This document shows positions 1 through 8,291 of a stretch of 64,000 nucleotides of DNA, piece by piece. Numbering within the stretch: the first letter of the stretch is position 1; the number at the start of each line of letters is the position of its first letter. The notes below the pieces were generated by a model. The model did not search any database and had not been told where the DNA came from. It was given only the letters and a program-made list of their open reading frames with translations. The position numbers and the translations under genes were made by a program. This stretch comes from Aphanothece saxicola GSE-SYN-MK-01-06B (lineage in GTDB: Bacteria; Cyanobacteriota; Cyanobacteriia; PCC-6307; Cyanobiaceae): the NCBI GenBank assembly GCA_019359745.1, contig JAHHGT010000006.1, positions 1 to 64,000 on the forward strand, given 5' to 3'.

Positions 1-947
1 CCGACCGTGCGCACCTCGACGATCTTCACCGGCAGGGGCAGGGAGCCACCCCGCAGCTGGACTTCCAGGTCACGGGCCTCTTCGGCGCTGAAGTTGCCCG
101 TGATGGAAGCGGAGCCACCAGTGATACCGGCCACCTTGAACTGTTCGCCCACGCTGGCCTCGCTGATCGAGCGGCCATCCAGCACGATGCCGAGCACCCG
201 GCCGGTGCCGGCGATGGACTGGGTCAGGGAGGCGAACTTCTCACCCCCTTCCCGGTTGAAACCGAGGGTCACCTCCCAGCCGGTGCCGGTGGCCTGCTGC
301 TGGCGACCGGCGCTGGTGAGGTCCTTGCCGGTGATCAGTGGCGGCCCGTACAGGCCGAGGATGCGGCGGTTGGTCTCCCGCAGCAGCAGTTCGATCTGAT
401 CCACCTCGCTGCTGCCGGCGGGCACCGAGATGCCAAGGGAGGTGAGCGCCTTGGAGAGATCCTCGGGCGAAAGGCTGGGTGCGTCCGGCGGGGGCGGTGC
501 CGTGGGGTCATCACTGGGGGTCGGGGGGCGCTTGGCCCGCAGCACCGACTCGGCCTGGCGCTTGAGGGCCAGCAGGCCCCGCATCTCCTCCTCGGTTCCG
601 GGCTTCTGGGCGCGGAACTCAAGCAGGGCCGTGCTGCCGAGGACCCGGGCCGCCTGGCTGGGATCCTGCTCGCCGGGGAGCTGCAGCACCAGCTGGTCGC
701 TGCCCACCGCCTGGAGGGTGGATTCGGCCACCCCGAGTCCGTTGATGCGCCGTTCCAGCACGTCCTTGACGGCCTCCAGCTGCTCGGTGTCCACCCGGGT
801 GATGGCACCGGCGGGCATCACCTGGAGGGTGAGCTGGCTGCCGCCGCGCAGGTCGAGACCCAGCTGCAGACCGTAGTTGGCGAGGAGGGCGCCGGAGGCG
901 ATGGTGAGGGCGAGGATGAGGGCGAACCAACCCTGTTGGCGTCCCAT
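1..947 (-). CDS. secD: SecD, protein-export translocase subunit (3' end beyond window)
   Basis: SecD works with SecF as a membrane motor that helps the SecYEG channel move proteins across the thylakoid and plasma membranes. The visible 315 residues begin with one hydrophobic segment (about residues 7-25), followed by the hallmark LGLDLRGGSQLTL and the large periplasmic/lumenal P1 domain; a Pro-rich linker lies near residues 155-175. The reading frame is still open at base 1, so the remaining membrane helices and the stop are outside. The ATG lies one base after the pdhB stop, so it is probably co-transcribed with pdhB. secF would be expected further left. Confidence 0.93.
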   Translation of the reverse strand, partial: MGRQQGWFALILALTIASGALLANYGLQLGLDLRGGSQLTLQVMPAGAITRVDTEQLEAVKDVLERRINGLGVAESTLQAVGSDQLVLQLPGEQDPSQAARVLGSTALLEFRAQKPGTEEEMRGLLALKRQAESVLRAKRPPTPSDDPTAPPPPDAPSLSPEDLSKALTSLGISVPAGSSEVDQIELLLRETNRRILGLYGPPLITGKDLTSAGRQQQATGTGWEVTLGFNREGGEKFASLTQSIAGTGRVLGIVLDGRSISEASVGEQFKVAGITGGSASITGNFSAEEARDLEVQLRGGSLPLPVKIVEVRTV

Positions 948-948
948 C

Positions 949-1932
949 TCAGCGACGGCCTGCTTTCAGGTCGAGCGCCGCCGCGACGATCTGGTGCGGC
1001 TGAATGATGGTGAGGTTTTCCAGATTGCCGTTGTAGGGCGTGGGGATGTCCTGGGACGACAGCCGCAGGGGCCGGGCATCGAGGTCGTCGAAGCAGTGCT
1101 CGGTGATCAGGGCGATCAGTTCAGCACCGATGCCACCCGTTTTCATGCACTCCTCCACCACCACCACCTTGTGGGTCTTGCGGATCGAGCGGGCGATGGT
1201 CTCCATGTCGAAGGGCTTGAGGCTGATCAGGTCGATCAACTCCACATCAACCCCCTCGGCCTCCAGCTGCTCCACCGCCTTGAGGCAGTGGTGGCGCATG
1301 CGGGAGTAGGTCAGGATCGTGACGTCCTTGCCCTCGCGCACCACCTCGGCCTGGTCGAGGGCACAGATGTAGTCGCCTTCGGGAATGTCTTCGCTGAGGT
1401 TGTAAAGCAGGACGTGCTCGAAAAAGAGCACGGGATTGTTGTCGCGGATGGCGGCCTTCATCAGGCCCTTGGCGTTGGTGGGGGTGCTCACCGCCACGAT
1501 CTTGATGCCTGGAACGGCGTGGAAGTAGGCCTCGAGACGCTGGCTGTGCTCGGCACCGAGCTGACGACCGACGCCGCCGGGACCGCGCACCACGGCCGGG
1601 ATGGTGTAGTTGCCGCCGCTGGTGTAACGCAGCATCCCCATGTTGTTGGAGATCTGGTTGAAGGCCAGCAGCAGGAAGCCCATGTTCATCCCCTCCACGA
1701 TCGGCCGCAGGCCGGTCATGGCGGCACCGACGGCCATGCCGGTGAAGCTGTTCTCGGCGATGGGGGTGTCCAGCACCCGCAGTTCGCCGTACTTCTCACA
1801 GAGGTCCTTGGTGACCTTGTAGGAGCCGCCGTAATGGCCCACGTCCTCCCCCATGACGCAGACATGGGGGTCGCGCGCCATCTCCTCGTCGATGGCTTCG
1901 CGCAGGGCGTTGAACAGGAGAGTTTCAGCCAC
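949..1932 (-). CDS. pdhB: Pyruvate dehydrogenase E1 component, beta subunit
   Basis: This is the beta subunit of the thiamine-diphosphate-dependent E1 enzyme. With the alpha subunit (not in this window) it decarboxylates pyruvate and passes the acetyl group to lipoyl-E2. At 327 residues it has the usual length. The N-terminal half carries the cofactor-binding stretch with [12 protein letters not shown] (about residues 55-66), and the C-terminal transketolase-type domain has [15 protein letters not shown]. It starts with [18 protein letters not shown], typical of cyanobacterial and plastid PdhB. The stop is followed after one base by secD, on the same strand. Confidence 0.95.
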   Translation of the reverse strand: MAETLLFNALREAIDEEMARDPHVCVMGEDVGHYGGSYKVTKDLCEKYGELRVLDTPIAENSFTGMAVGAAMTGLRPIVEGMNMGFLLLAFNQISNNMGMLRYTSGGNYTIPAVVRGPGGVGRQLGAEHSQRLEAYFHAVPGIKIVAVSTPTNAKGLMKAAIRDNNPVLFFEHVLLYNLSEDIPEGDYICALDQAEVVREGKDVTILTYSRMRHHCLKAVEQLEAEGVDVELIDLISLKPFDMETIARSIRKTHKVVVVEECMKTGGIGAELIALITEHCFDDLDARPLRLSSQDIPTPYNGNLENLTIIQPHQIVAAALDLKAGRR

Positions 1933-1963
1933 GGAGCGGGGGCCTTTGCGCGGCCAACCTATC

Positions 1964-2059
1964 TCAGCCGCCGGCGGCGAAGGTGCTGAGCAGCAGGACC
2001 GACAGGAGCATGCCCGGCAGCAGCAGAACCACCAGCAGACCCAGATCGTGGGGAGTCAT
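1964..2059 (-). CDS. Possible 31-residue single-span membrane peptide
   Basis: A short frame reads [16 protein letters not shown] and continues with a second Leu/Val-rich half ending AAGG, giving one membrane span for almost the whole peptide. It fits neatly into the gap between pdhB (31 bases away) and the DUF3082 gene (28 bases away), on the same strand. I see no clear Shine-Dalgarno sequence. Its shape resembles the tiny accessory subunits of photosynthetic complexes, but I do not recognise it as any named one. It could also be a chance frame in GC-rich DNA. Confidence 0.4.
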   Translation of the reverse strand: MTPHDLGLLVVLLLPGMLLSVLLLSTFAAGG

Positions 2060-2087
2060 CGGGGGGAAGAAGGGCGGCTTCGGCAGC

Positions 2088-2390
2088 TTAGGAAGGGGAT
2101 TCCGCCTCAGCCGGCAACAGGCTGCGGATGAACACCAGGAACAGCCCCAGGCCGATGAAGGCGAAGGTGAAGGTGGCCAGGAAGCACATCCCCACCATCA
2201 GGGTCTTCATCGCCGTGGCGATGCTCTGGGCGAAGGCCGAATCGAAGTGGGGCGGATGGGTCACGTACCAGCCCACCACCCGCTGGCTGACGCCCAGGCT
2301 CAGCCAGGCCAGCAACCCACTGGTGAGGGAGCCGGACAGGAAACTCAGCGGTCCCTTGCGCGGCGGCGGGGTGGGGCGTTCGTCCGTCAT
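2088..2390 (-). CDS. DUF3082 family membrane protein
   Basis: About 100 residues, starting [14 protein letters not shown], with two hydrophobic segments (about residues 22-40 and 58-85) and a short polar N-terminus. The arrangement matches the cyanobacterial/plastid DUF3082 family, whose function is unknown. I chose the start at 2390 because it overlaps the ispE stop by four bases (ATGA), the coupling used repeatedly in this window. An upstream in-frame ATG at 2444 would extend it deep into ispE and is less likely. Confidence 0.7.
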   Translation of the reverse strand: MTDERPTPPPRKGPLSFLSGSLTSGLLAWLSLGVSQRVVGWYVTHPPHFDSAFAQSIATAMKTLMVGMCFLATFTFAFIGLGLFLVFIRSLLPAEAESPS

Positions 2391-3346
2391 GGGGGGGATC
2401 CTTCCGTCACCAGGCTGACACCGGACCCGCCGCAACGGCAGCACCAGGAGGCAAAACCCAGCGCATCGAGCTCCCCCGCCAGGGCACTCCTGGCCGCCTC
2501 GGCTGCGGCCAGGTCGGGGTAGAGCGCATAGAGGCTCGGTCCGGAACCGCTCATCGCCACGGCCAGGGCCTGCGGGGCGCGGCGCAGCAGATCAAGGCCG
2601 GAGCGGACGCTCTCCACCTCCGGCGCCACCACCGACTGGAGGTCGTTGCGCAGCGGTGGCAGGGGGCCGGGGGCGGCCAGGGCGGCCAGCAAGGGGCCGT
2701 GGCGCAGGGCCTGGCGCCGCTGCTCGAAGTCCACCTCGCTCTCCAGGTAGAAGTCGCCACGCAGCTCCCGGCAGCGGCCATAGGCCCAGGGGGTGGACAC
2801 GCTGGCCTGTGGGTGCTTCAGCAGCAGCACCGCCCGCTCCGCTATCTGCCGCTGCGGCACGGGCTCGAGCGTCTCTCCGCGGCCGAAGCAGAGCTGGGTG
2901 CCGCCCTCCAGACAGAAGGGCATGTCGGATCCAAGCTCGGCCGCCAGGCCATGGAGCCTCGCGGCGCCCAGGGCCAGGCCCCAGAGGGCATCCAGACCCA
3001 CCAGGGCAGCGGCCCCATCGCTGGAGCCGCCCGCCAGGCCGGCGCCGATGGGAATGCGCTTGTGCAGCGTGATCTCCACCCCCAGCTCCGGCAGGCCGAC
3101 CCTGGAGCGCAGCAGCTCCGCCGCCTTGACGATCAGGTTGGTGCCGTCGGTGGGCAGATCCGCGTGGTCGCAGCGCAGCCGGATCGTGGCGTCGGCACTG
3201 ACGCGCAGCACCAGGGTGTCGGCCAGGTCGATGCTCTGCATCACCATCGCCAGCTCGTGGTAGCCATCGGGCCGCAGTCCCAGCACCTCCAGGTGCAGGT
3301 TGATCTTGGCGGGGGCCCGCACCGTCACATCTGCCATCGGGGTCAT
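2387..3346 (-). CDS. ispE: 4-diphosphocytidyl-2-C-methyl-D-erythritol kinase
   Basis: IspE is the GHMP-family kinase that phosphorylates CDP-methylerythritol in the MEP pathway, which supplies isoprenoids for carotenoids, phytol and quinone tails. The N-terminus has [15 protein letters not shown], and the ATP-binding loop [18 protein letters not shown] is near residues 98-115; [14 protein letters not shown] is the third GHMP motif. The ATG at 3346 overlaps the rsmA stop (ATGA). A second ATG nine bases later gives [11 protein letters not shown] and is equally plausible. It belongs to an rsmA-ispE-DUF3082-pdhB-secD gene string on the minus strand. Confidence 0.95.
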   Translation of the reverse strand: MTPMADVTVRAPAKINLHLEVLGLRPDGYHELAMVMQSIDLADTLVLRVSADATIRLRCDHADLPTDGTNLIVKAAELLRSRVGLPELGVEITLHKRIPIGAGLAGGSSDGAAALVGLDALWGLALGAARLHGLAAELGSDMPFCLEGGTQLCFGRGETLEPVPQRQIAERAVLLLKHPQASVSTPWAYGRCRELRGDFYLESEVDFEQRRQALRHGPLLAALAAPGPLPPLRNDLQSVVAPEVESVRSGLDLLRRAPQALAVAMSGSGPSLYALYPDLAAAEAARSALAGELDALGFASWCCRCGGSGVSLVTEGSPP

Positions 3347-4188
3347 GCTCCGCCGGATTCGGCGCTGGTGGAGCGATTCAAGCCGGTGGCGAGCGCGAGC
3401 CACTGGGCGGGGGCCAGCTCCTGGGGCCGCTGCTGCAGATCCACCCCGGCGGCGGCGGCCAGCTCCAGCAGGGCCGGCGCCGGCAGCAGTCCCGCCAGGC
3501 TGGTGCGCAGCATCTTGCGCCGTCCGGCGAAGCAGCGCCGCAGCAGGCTCTCCACCGCCAGGGCCACCTCCAGCGGAGGCAGGGACTCCGGCGCCACCGG
3601 CTCGATCACGATCACCTCCGAGGTGACCTTCGGTGGTGGCGAGAAGCAGCGGGGCGGCACCGTGCAGACGCTGCTGCAGCGGGCCAGCAACTGCATCCGC
3701 ACGCTGAGGGCCGAAAAGGCGCTGCTGCCCGGCCGGGCCCGGATGCGCTGGCCCACCTCCTGCTGCACCAGCAGCACCAGCCGCTCGAAGCGGCAGGGGG
3801 CCGGCCGGCCGAGGCGGCCCACCAGCACCTCCAGCAGTGGCCCTGTGATGTTGTAGGGGATGTTGGCGACCACCTTGGTGGGGATCGGCCGTTCGGGGCA
3901 GGGCAGGGCCAGTTCGAGCACGTCACCTTCGATCAGGCTGAAGCGCCCGTCGCCGCCGAACCGCTGGCGCAGGCCCACCACCAGGTCCCGGTCAAGCTCC
4001 ACGGCCAGCAGGGACGCCACCGGCGAGGCCAGCAACCGTTCGGTCAGGGCGCCCCGCCCCGGGCCCACCTCCAGAACGTGGTCGGAGCCATGCAGGTCGG
4101 CGGCTGCCACGATGCGATCGAGGATCTGCGGATCGGTGAGCCAGTGCTGCCCGAAGCGCTTGCGGGCCCGGTGGCCGCTGAAGGTCAT
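3343..4188 (-). CDS. rsmA: 16S rRNA adenine dimethyltransferase (KsgA/RsmA)
   Basis: RsmA dimethylates two adjacent adenines in the 3' hairpin of 16S rRNA late in 30S assembly. It opens with RKRFGQHWL, the family signature, followed by the SAM-binding [12 protein letters not shown] (about residues 39-50) and the catalytic NIPYNIT (109-115). At 281 residues it is of normal length. It is the first gene of the minus-strand string and overlaps ispE by four bases. Upstream it is divergent from the small exported protein at 4267. Confidence 0.96.
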   Translation of the reverse strand: MTFSGHRARKRFGQHWLTDPQILDRIVAAADLHGSDHVLEVGPGRGALTERLLASPVASLLAVELDRDLVVGLRQRFGGDGRFSLIEGDVLELALPCPERPIPTKVVANIPYNITGPLLEVLVGRLGRPAPCRFERLVLLVQQEVGQRIRARPGSSAFSALSVRMQLLARCSSVCTVPPRCFSPPPKVTSEVIVIEPVAPESLPPLEVALAVESLLRRCFAGRRKMLRTSLAGLLPAPALLELAAAAGVDLQQRPQELAPAQWLALATGLNRSTSAESGGA

Positions 4189-4266
4189 GGAGGCGCCGGC
4201 AGGTCTTCCCAGATTGCAGGGCCGTCACGCCTGGCTAGAGGTGGAGCAGCGTTCTCCCCCTCCGTC

Positions 4267-4548
4267 ATGGCCCATGGTTTCCGCCTGACCGGTGCCCTGC
4301 TGGCCGGCAGCCTTGCCCTGCTGGCGGGCGACGCCCATGCCGGCAGCGTCACCGCCGAATCGATCTTCGACCGCCAGGCCACCCGCCAGCAGGCCAAGAG
4401 CCAGGTGCCCAAGGGCGCCACGGTGACCCGCACGGTCTGTGAGGACATCGAGGTGGGCATGGACAACACCCGCTACCGCTGCACGGTCTTCTACACAACA
4501 GCTCCGGCCAGCCCAGCTCCAACCGCTCCGGCCACCAGCCAGCCCTGA
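4267..4548 (+). CDS. Small exported protein of unknown function
   Basis: A 93-residue protein with a good signal peptide: MAHGFRLTGALLAGSLALLA, then an AHA-type cleavage site near residues 22-25. The mature part contains an ATVTRTVCEDIEVGMDNTRY region with two Cys residues that could form a disulfide, and a Pro/Ala/Thr-rich tail. I do not recognise a named family. It is divergent from rsmA and convergent with the YraN-type gene. Its location would be periplasm or thylakoid lumen. Confidence 0.75.
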   Translation: MAHGFRLTGALLAGSLALLAGDAHAGSVTAESIFDRQATRQQAKSQVPKGATVTRTVCEDIEVGMDNTRYRCTVFYTTAPASPAPTAPATSQP

Positions 4549-4571
4549 GCCGGCACCCCGCCCGAACGCCC

Positions 4572-4937
4572 TCAGTCGCCCAGCCGGATCCAGCGCACCG
4601 GAGCTCGCGAGGGCGGCAGGGGCACCAGGGCCGCCACCTGCTCCACCGGCGTCCGCTCCCAACAGGGATTGGCCGCCAGCCAGCAACTCCAGGCCCGCTG
4701 CAGGCGTTGCCGTTTCGGCCAGCGCAGCGCCGCGGTGCCCGAGCCATCGAGACCCGGACGCCGGCGCCCCTTCACCTCCACCAGCAGCAGGCGTCCCGGC
4801 TTGTGGAGCACCAGATCCAGCTCCCCCCAGGGGCAGCGCCAGTTGCGCTCCAGCAGCTGCCAGCCCTGGAGCCGAAGCAACCGCACCACCCGCTGCTCCG
4901 CCCAGGCTCCCTGTCGCTGGGCGGGGCTGGGGGGCAT
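4572..4937 (-). CDS. UPF0102 / YraN family nuclease-like protein
   Basis: A 121-residue member of the YraN/UPF0102 family, which has a restriction-endonuclease-like fold. The N-terminal part has GAWAEQRVVRLLRLQGWQLL, followed by the core WGELDLVLHK and LLLVEVKGRRR (about residues 36-60). The Glu/Asp/ExK residues expected for metal binding are all present. Its biological substrate is not settled in the family. The C-terminal VPLPPSRAPVRWIRLGD is typical of the picocyanobacterial version. Confidence 0.85.
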   Translation of the reverse strand: MPPSPAQRQGAWAEQRVVRLLRLQGWQLLERNWRCPWGELDLVLHKPGRLLLVEVKGRRRPGLDGSGTAALRWPKRQRLQRAWSCWLAANPCWERTPVEQVAALVPLPPSRAPVRWIRLGD

Positions 4938-5013
4938 GGCGGCAACTGGCTGCTGTTGCAGCGTTCCCGGCGGCAGTCAAGCCAGCCAACGGCGCACAAG
5001 GGGCCGGTGGGGC

Positions 5014-5508
5014 TCAGTAATAGCGGCGGGGGTTCTGGCTGATGGCCAGCTGTACCTCCACCAGGAACAGCAGCAGGCCCACGATCATGGCGCCCATGGC
5101 CGCCACGAACAGGGGCACGACGATGGCGGTCACATCGAGGGCCGCCACGGCACTGATGAACAGCACCGCCACCACGGCCGCCACCAGCAGGGCGGTGATG
5201 GTGACCGCCAGGATCGCCCGGTTGATGAGGAAGGTGCGGCGCCGCTGCACCGCCAGCACCTGCTCCAGCCGGTCGCCGTCCTCAGGATCGGGTTCCTCCT
5301 TCGCCCGGCTCCGGGCCAGGGCCTCCTGAATCACGCGGGTGCGGTCGATGATCCGGGCCAACCGGGAGCTGAACAGGCTCAACAGCCCGGTGACGCCGGT
5401 GAACAGGAACACCGGCGCCACCGACAGCTGGATCGCCTTGGAGAGGCCGGCCACGGAGCGCCCATCGCCCACATCCACAGACAGCAGCAGCGGGGCCATC
5501 CAGTGCAT
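5014..5508 (-). CDS. DUF2721 family membrane protein
   Basis: About 164 residues with three predicted membrane spans: one in the N-terminal third (SVAPVFLFTGVTGLLSLF) and a closely spaced pair in the C-terminal half. Between them lies a charged loop containing RIIDRTRVIQEALAR, characteristic of DUF2721, a family of unknown function common in cyanobacteria. I chose the ATG at 5508, 15 bases after the upstream gene's stop, because earlier in-frame starts lie inside that gene. It is probably co-transcribed with the EAL-domain gene. Confidence 0.75.
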   Translation of the reverse strand: MHWMAPLLLSVDVGDGRSVAGLSKAIQLSVAPVFLFTGVTGLLSLFSSRLARIIDRTRVIQEALARSRAKEEPDPEDGDRLEQVLAVQRRRTFLINRAILAVTITALLVAAVVAVLFISAVAALDVTAIVVPLFVAAMGAMIVGLLLFLVEVQLAISQNPRRYY

Positions 5509-5522
5509 CCTGACGGGACCGC

Positions 5523-7160
5523 TCAGGCCGCTGGAGTGATCTGGCTCTGGAGCAGGGCCTCCAGTTCCAGATCGGAAAGGGGGGCCGACAGCTGGTAGCC
5601 CTGGCCGTGGCGACAACCGAGGGTGAGCAACATCTGCCGCTGCCTGGAGCGTTCCACCCCCTCCACCACCACCATGATTCCGGTGGCGTCGCTGAGCCGG
5701 ATCACGGCACTGAGCATCGCCTGCTGCAGCTGGTCGTAGTCGATGGCGGAGATCAGGCTCCTGTCGATCTTGACCTCACTGAACGGCAACTCGGTGAGCC
5801 GCTGCAACCCCGAATAGCCGGTGCCGAAATCATCCATGGCCAGCTCAAATCCCTGGCGCCGGAGGTCCCGCAGCTGGTTGGCGACGTGGTTCGACATCTC
5901 CAGAATGCTGCCTTCGGTGAGCTCCAGCACAATGCGACCGGGGGTCAGCTGGTGGCGTTCCAGGGCCATCAGCAGGTCGCTGCTCCAGGTGGGGTCCTGC
6001 ACCTGCAGCGGCGAGACATTGACGCAGATCTTGCCCAGCTGCAGCCCGGCCACATCCCAGCGGTGCAGGGCCTCGAAGGCCCGCTCCATCACCCAGCGCC
6101 CCAGGGACGAGATCTGGGCCGTGGCCTCGGCCACGTCGATGAAATCGGCCGGGGACTGGCGGCCCAGCACCGGATCATCCCAGCGGCACAGCACCTCGGC
6201 GGCGATCACCCGGCCGGATTCCAGCTCAATGATCGGCTGGTAGGCCAGTTCCAGCTGCTCCTGCTCGATCGCCAGGGCCAGGGGACGGGCCAACAACTCC
6301 TGCAACTGGACGGATCGCTCCACCGGCGAGGCGATGCAGCAACTGGGAAACGGCTGGCGATGGGTCTCCTCCAGCGCCCGGGTGGCGGCCTCCAGCAGCA
6401 CGGCGAAGTCGTTGCCGTCGTCCGGGGCGCGGCTGATGCCCACGTTCAACGAGGGCTCGATGACGTGCTCCAGGACCGTGGTGGGCGCCTCCAGGCTGGA
6501 GAGCAGCGCGCCGGCCATGTCCCGCACCGCGTCGATGCCCATCGCGCCCGGCAGCAGGGCCAGCAGGCGATCGCCCCCCTGGCGGGAGAAGAAGCCACCG
6601 GCCGGAAGGGCCGCCTCCAGCCGGTGGGCGATCTCCTCGATCAGGGCCTCGCAGGCGGCGATGCCCAACCGACCACGCACCAGGTCGAGCTGCAGCACCT
6701 GCAGATGCAGCAGCACGGCGCCGTCCGCGTAACGGGCCGTGACCAGATCATCCAGGTCAGCCAGGGTCACCCGCTGGTCGAGCAGCTCCAGCAGGCACCA
6801 GACCCCTTCCGTTCCGCCGCTGGCCGGCAGGCGTGTGAGGGACAGGGGAATCGCCCCATCCGCCACCGGGGAGCCCGCCAGTTCGCTGCTCAGGCTGGCC
6901 ACGGCACCCTGCAGCAACGGCGCCACCTCAGCGGCGCAGAGTTCCTGCAGGCCCCGCTGGCGTAACACCTGCCGTTCCAGCCCCGAACGCCGGCAGAAGG
7001 CCCCATTCACCGCCACGATCGCCCCCTGGCTGTCCGCCAGGGCCGCCGGCCGCTCGATCCTCTCCAGCAGGCCCTCGAACGCTTCGGTCCCTGATCGCTG
7101 GGAATCCCCGGGTTGCCAGTCGCTGGGTTGCAAGTCCTTGGGTTGGAGGTCCTGGGCCAT
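5523..7160 (-). CDS. PAS-GGDEF-EAL protein, probable c-di-GMP phosphodiesterase
   Basis: A 545-residue cytoplasmic signalling protein with no membrane segment. Domains in order: a Gln/Pro-rich N-terminus, a PAS-like domain (about 25-135), a GGDEF-like domain (about 155-310) and an EAL domain (about 315-540). The cyclase motif is degenerate (QGGDRLL), so synthesis of c-di-GMP is unlikely. The EAL domain keeps its catalytic set: AEVLCRW, VNVSPLQ, LELTEG, MDDFGTGYS, EVKIDRS and VEGVE. I therefore infer hydrolysis of c-di-GMP, with the GGDEF domain perhaps binding GTP. A TAGCGT hexamer 45 bases upstream may be its -10 box. Confidence 0.88.
   Translation of the reverse strand: MAQDLQPKDLQPSDWQPGDSQRSGTEAFEGLLERIERPAALADSQGAIVAVNGAFCRRSGLERQVLRQRGLQELCAAEVAPLLQGAVASLSSELAGSPVADGAIPLSLTRLPASGGTEGVWCLLELLDQRVTLADLDDLVTARYADGAVLLHLQVLQLDLVRGRLGIAACEALIEEIAHRLEAALPAGGFFSRQGGDRLLALLPGAMGIDAVRDMAGALLSSLEAPTTVLEHVIEPSLNVGISRAPDDGNDFAVLLEAATRALEETHRQPFPSCCIASPVERSVQLQELLARPLALAIEQEQLELAYQPIIELESGRVIAAEVLCRWDDPVLGRQSPADFIDVAEATAQISSLGRWVMERAFEALHRWDVAGLQLGKICVNVSPLQVQDPTWSSDLLMALERHQLTPGRIVLELTEGSILEMSNHVANQLRDLRRQGFELAMDDFGTGYSGLQRLTELPFSEVKIDRSLISAIDYDQLQQAMLSAVIRLSDATGIMVVVEGVERSRQRQMLLTLGCRHGQGYQLSAPLSDLELEALLQSQITPAA
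7110..7158 (-). repeat. Short tandem repeat encoding Asp-Leu/Trp-Gln-Pro units
   Basis: The first codons of the EAL protein repeat a 15-base unit giving DLQP-K-DLQP-S-DWQP-G-D. The unit copies differ by only a few bases. It lies in the disordered N-terminus and could vary in copy number between strains. Confidence 0.5.
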
Positions 7161-7270
7161 CCACGGATTCGGAGATCGAACGGGCCAGAGATCCGGACCC
7201 GCACCACGCTAGTCGCCCTGTCTCCGTCGGCATCGCTGCGCGGGTTCCGGAGGGGTGCGGAGCCCTTTCC

Positions 7271-7276
7271 TAGGCT
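7271..7276 (+). promoter_or_regulatory. Predicted -10 box of the pentapeptide-repeat gene
   Basis: TAGGCT preceded by CC, 22 bases before the ATG. It matches the TANNNT -10 pattern and the CCTAGG context that recurs upstream of other starts in this window. No clear -35 is visible. Confidence 0.45.
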
Positions 7277-7298
7277 GAATCCCTTCGCTCCAGCCCCG

Positions 7299-7802
7299 AT
7301 GGCGAGCCGCCTCTCCCCGCCCCGGCCCCTGGCCCTGCTGCTGTCCCTGCTTCTGGGCGGTCTGCTGCTCCTGGCCGGCCCCCTCCCGGTGGCGGCGGCG
7401 ATGGACTACGCCAAGCAGGTGCTGATCGGGGCCGATTTCCACGGCGCCGACCTGCGCGGCGTCACCTTCAACCTCACCAACCTGCGCGACGCCGATCTCT
7501 CCGGCGCCGACCTGCGCGGCGCCAGCCTGTTCGGCGCCAAGCTCCAGGACGCCGACCTCAGCGGCAGCGATCTGCGGGACGCCACCCTGGATTCGGCCGT
7601 GTTCGAGGGCACCGACCTGCGCAACGCCCGCCTCGACGACGCCTTCGCCTTCAACACCAAATTCCGCGGGGTGCGCATCGACGGCGCCGACTTCACCAAC
7701 GTGCCCCTGCGCGGTGATGCCCTCACCAGCCTCTGCGCCGCCGCCAGCGGCACCAACCCCGTCAGCGGCCGACTCACCCGCGACACACTGAACTGCAGCT
7801 GA
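7299..7802 (+). CDS. Exported pentapeptide-repeat protein (probably thylakoid lumen)
   Basis: A 167-residue protein with a signal peptide: basic Arg residues, a Leu-rich core and VAAAM near residues 31-35. The mature part starts DYAKQVLIGADF and consists of consecutive A(D/N)LXX units, such as ADLRG, ADLSG, ASLFG and SDLRD, which fold as a right-handed quadrilateral beta-helix. A capping C-terminal segment carries two Cys residues (SLCAAASGTN and LNCS). Similar small pentapeptide proteins are found in the lumen of cyanobacteria and chloroplasts, with unknown function. Confidence 0.85.
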   Translation: MASRLSPPRPLALLLSLLLGGLLLLAGPLPVAAAMDYAKQVLIGADFHGADLRGVTFNLTNLRDADLSGADLRGASLFGAKLQDADLSGSDLRDATLDSAVFEGTDLRNARLDDAFAFNTKFRGVRIDGADFTNVPLRGDALTSLCAAASGTNPVSGRLTRDTLNCS

Positions 7803-7812
7803 GCCCGCCCCG

Positions 7813-8265
7813 ATGAGCTTCGACGCCCGCAGTCGCGAACGACTGGAGGCCCTCGGCCGCCAGCTGCCCAGCAAGCTTCCCGCTCCGCCCCCACCCACCC
7901 CGTCGCCCGGCGAGGCGGCCCCGGGCAGCCGCGCGGTCGACCGCCGCCATCCCGTCGAAACCGAGCAGGACCCCCAGAAACTGTTCCGCGGGCTGATGGA
8001 CGTCAGCGCCGACGGCAGCGTGCCGCCCCACCTGCTGGAGCGGCTGCGGCAACTGGAGGTGCCTCCCCCTGCCAGAAGCGACCTCGCCGGCGGCGACCTG
8101 GCCAGCGGCAGCCAGCCTCCTGCCACCAGCGGCCGCCGCCGCCCCCAGACCCCCCGGAGTGGGGGAAACAACCGCCCCACGGCCGCCGATCCCGAGCGGG
8201 ACCTCTACACCGCCTTCCAGCAGCTGCTGCTCGAAGACGACGACGGATCAGTACATCCGTACTAG
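7813..8265 (+). CDS. Hypothetical low-complexity protein upstream of umuDC
   Basis: 150 residues, rich in Pro, Arg and Asp, without membrane segments. The only ordered-looking parts are an N-terminal helix (SRERLEALGRQL), DPQKLFRGLMDVSADG and a middle helix HLLERLRQLEV, plus a C-terminal acidic helix DLYTAFQQLLLEDDDG. I do not recognise a family. Its last codons and TAG stop also encode the LexA-type operator and part of the -10 box of the following umuD, so its 3' end is constrained by regulation. Confidence 0.7.
   Translation: MSFDARSRERLEALGRQLPSKLPAPPPPTPSPGEAAPGSRAVDRRHPVETEQDPQKLFRGLMDVSADGSVPPHLLERLRQLEVPPPARSDLAGGDLASGSQPPATSGRRRPQTPRSGGNNRPTAADPERDLYTAFQQLLLEDDDGSVHPY
8250..8263 (+). 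promoter_or_regulatory. LexA-type SOS operator of umuDC
   Basis: The 14-base perfect palindrome AGTACATCCGTACT has two AGTAC half-sites with a four-base spacer, the form of the cyanobacterial SOS box. It lies 28 bases before the umuD ATG and abuts a TAGGGT -10 candidate (8263-8268), so bound LexA would block RNA polymerase. I saw no other operator of this form in the window. Confidence 0.85.
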
Positions 8266-8268
8266 GGT
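8263..8268 (+). promoter_or_regulatory. Predicted -10 box of umuDC, made from a stop codon
   Basis: TAGGGT, whose first three bases are the stop codon of the preceding gene. It overlaps the last base of the SOS operator and lies 23 bases before the umuD start. A transcription start near 8275 would leave a very short leader. Confidence 0.45.
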
Positions 8269-8291
8269 GAAGACCGTCACCCGGGGCCGGG

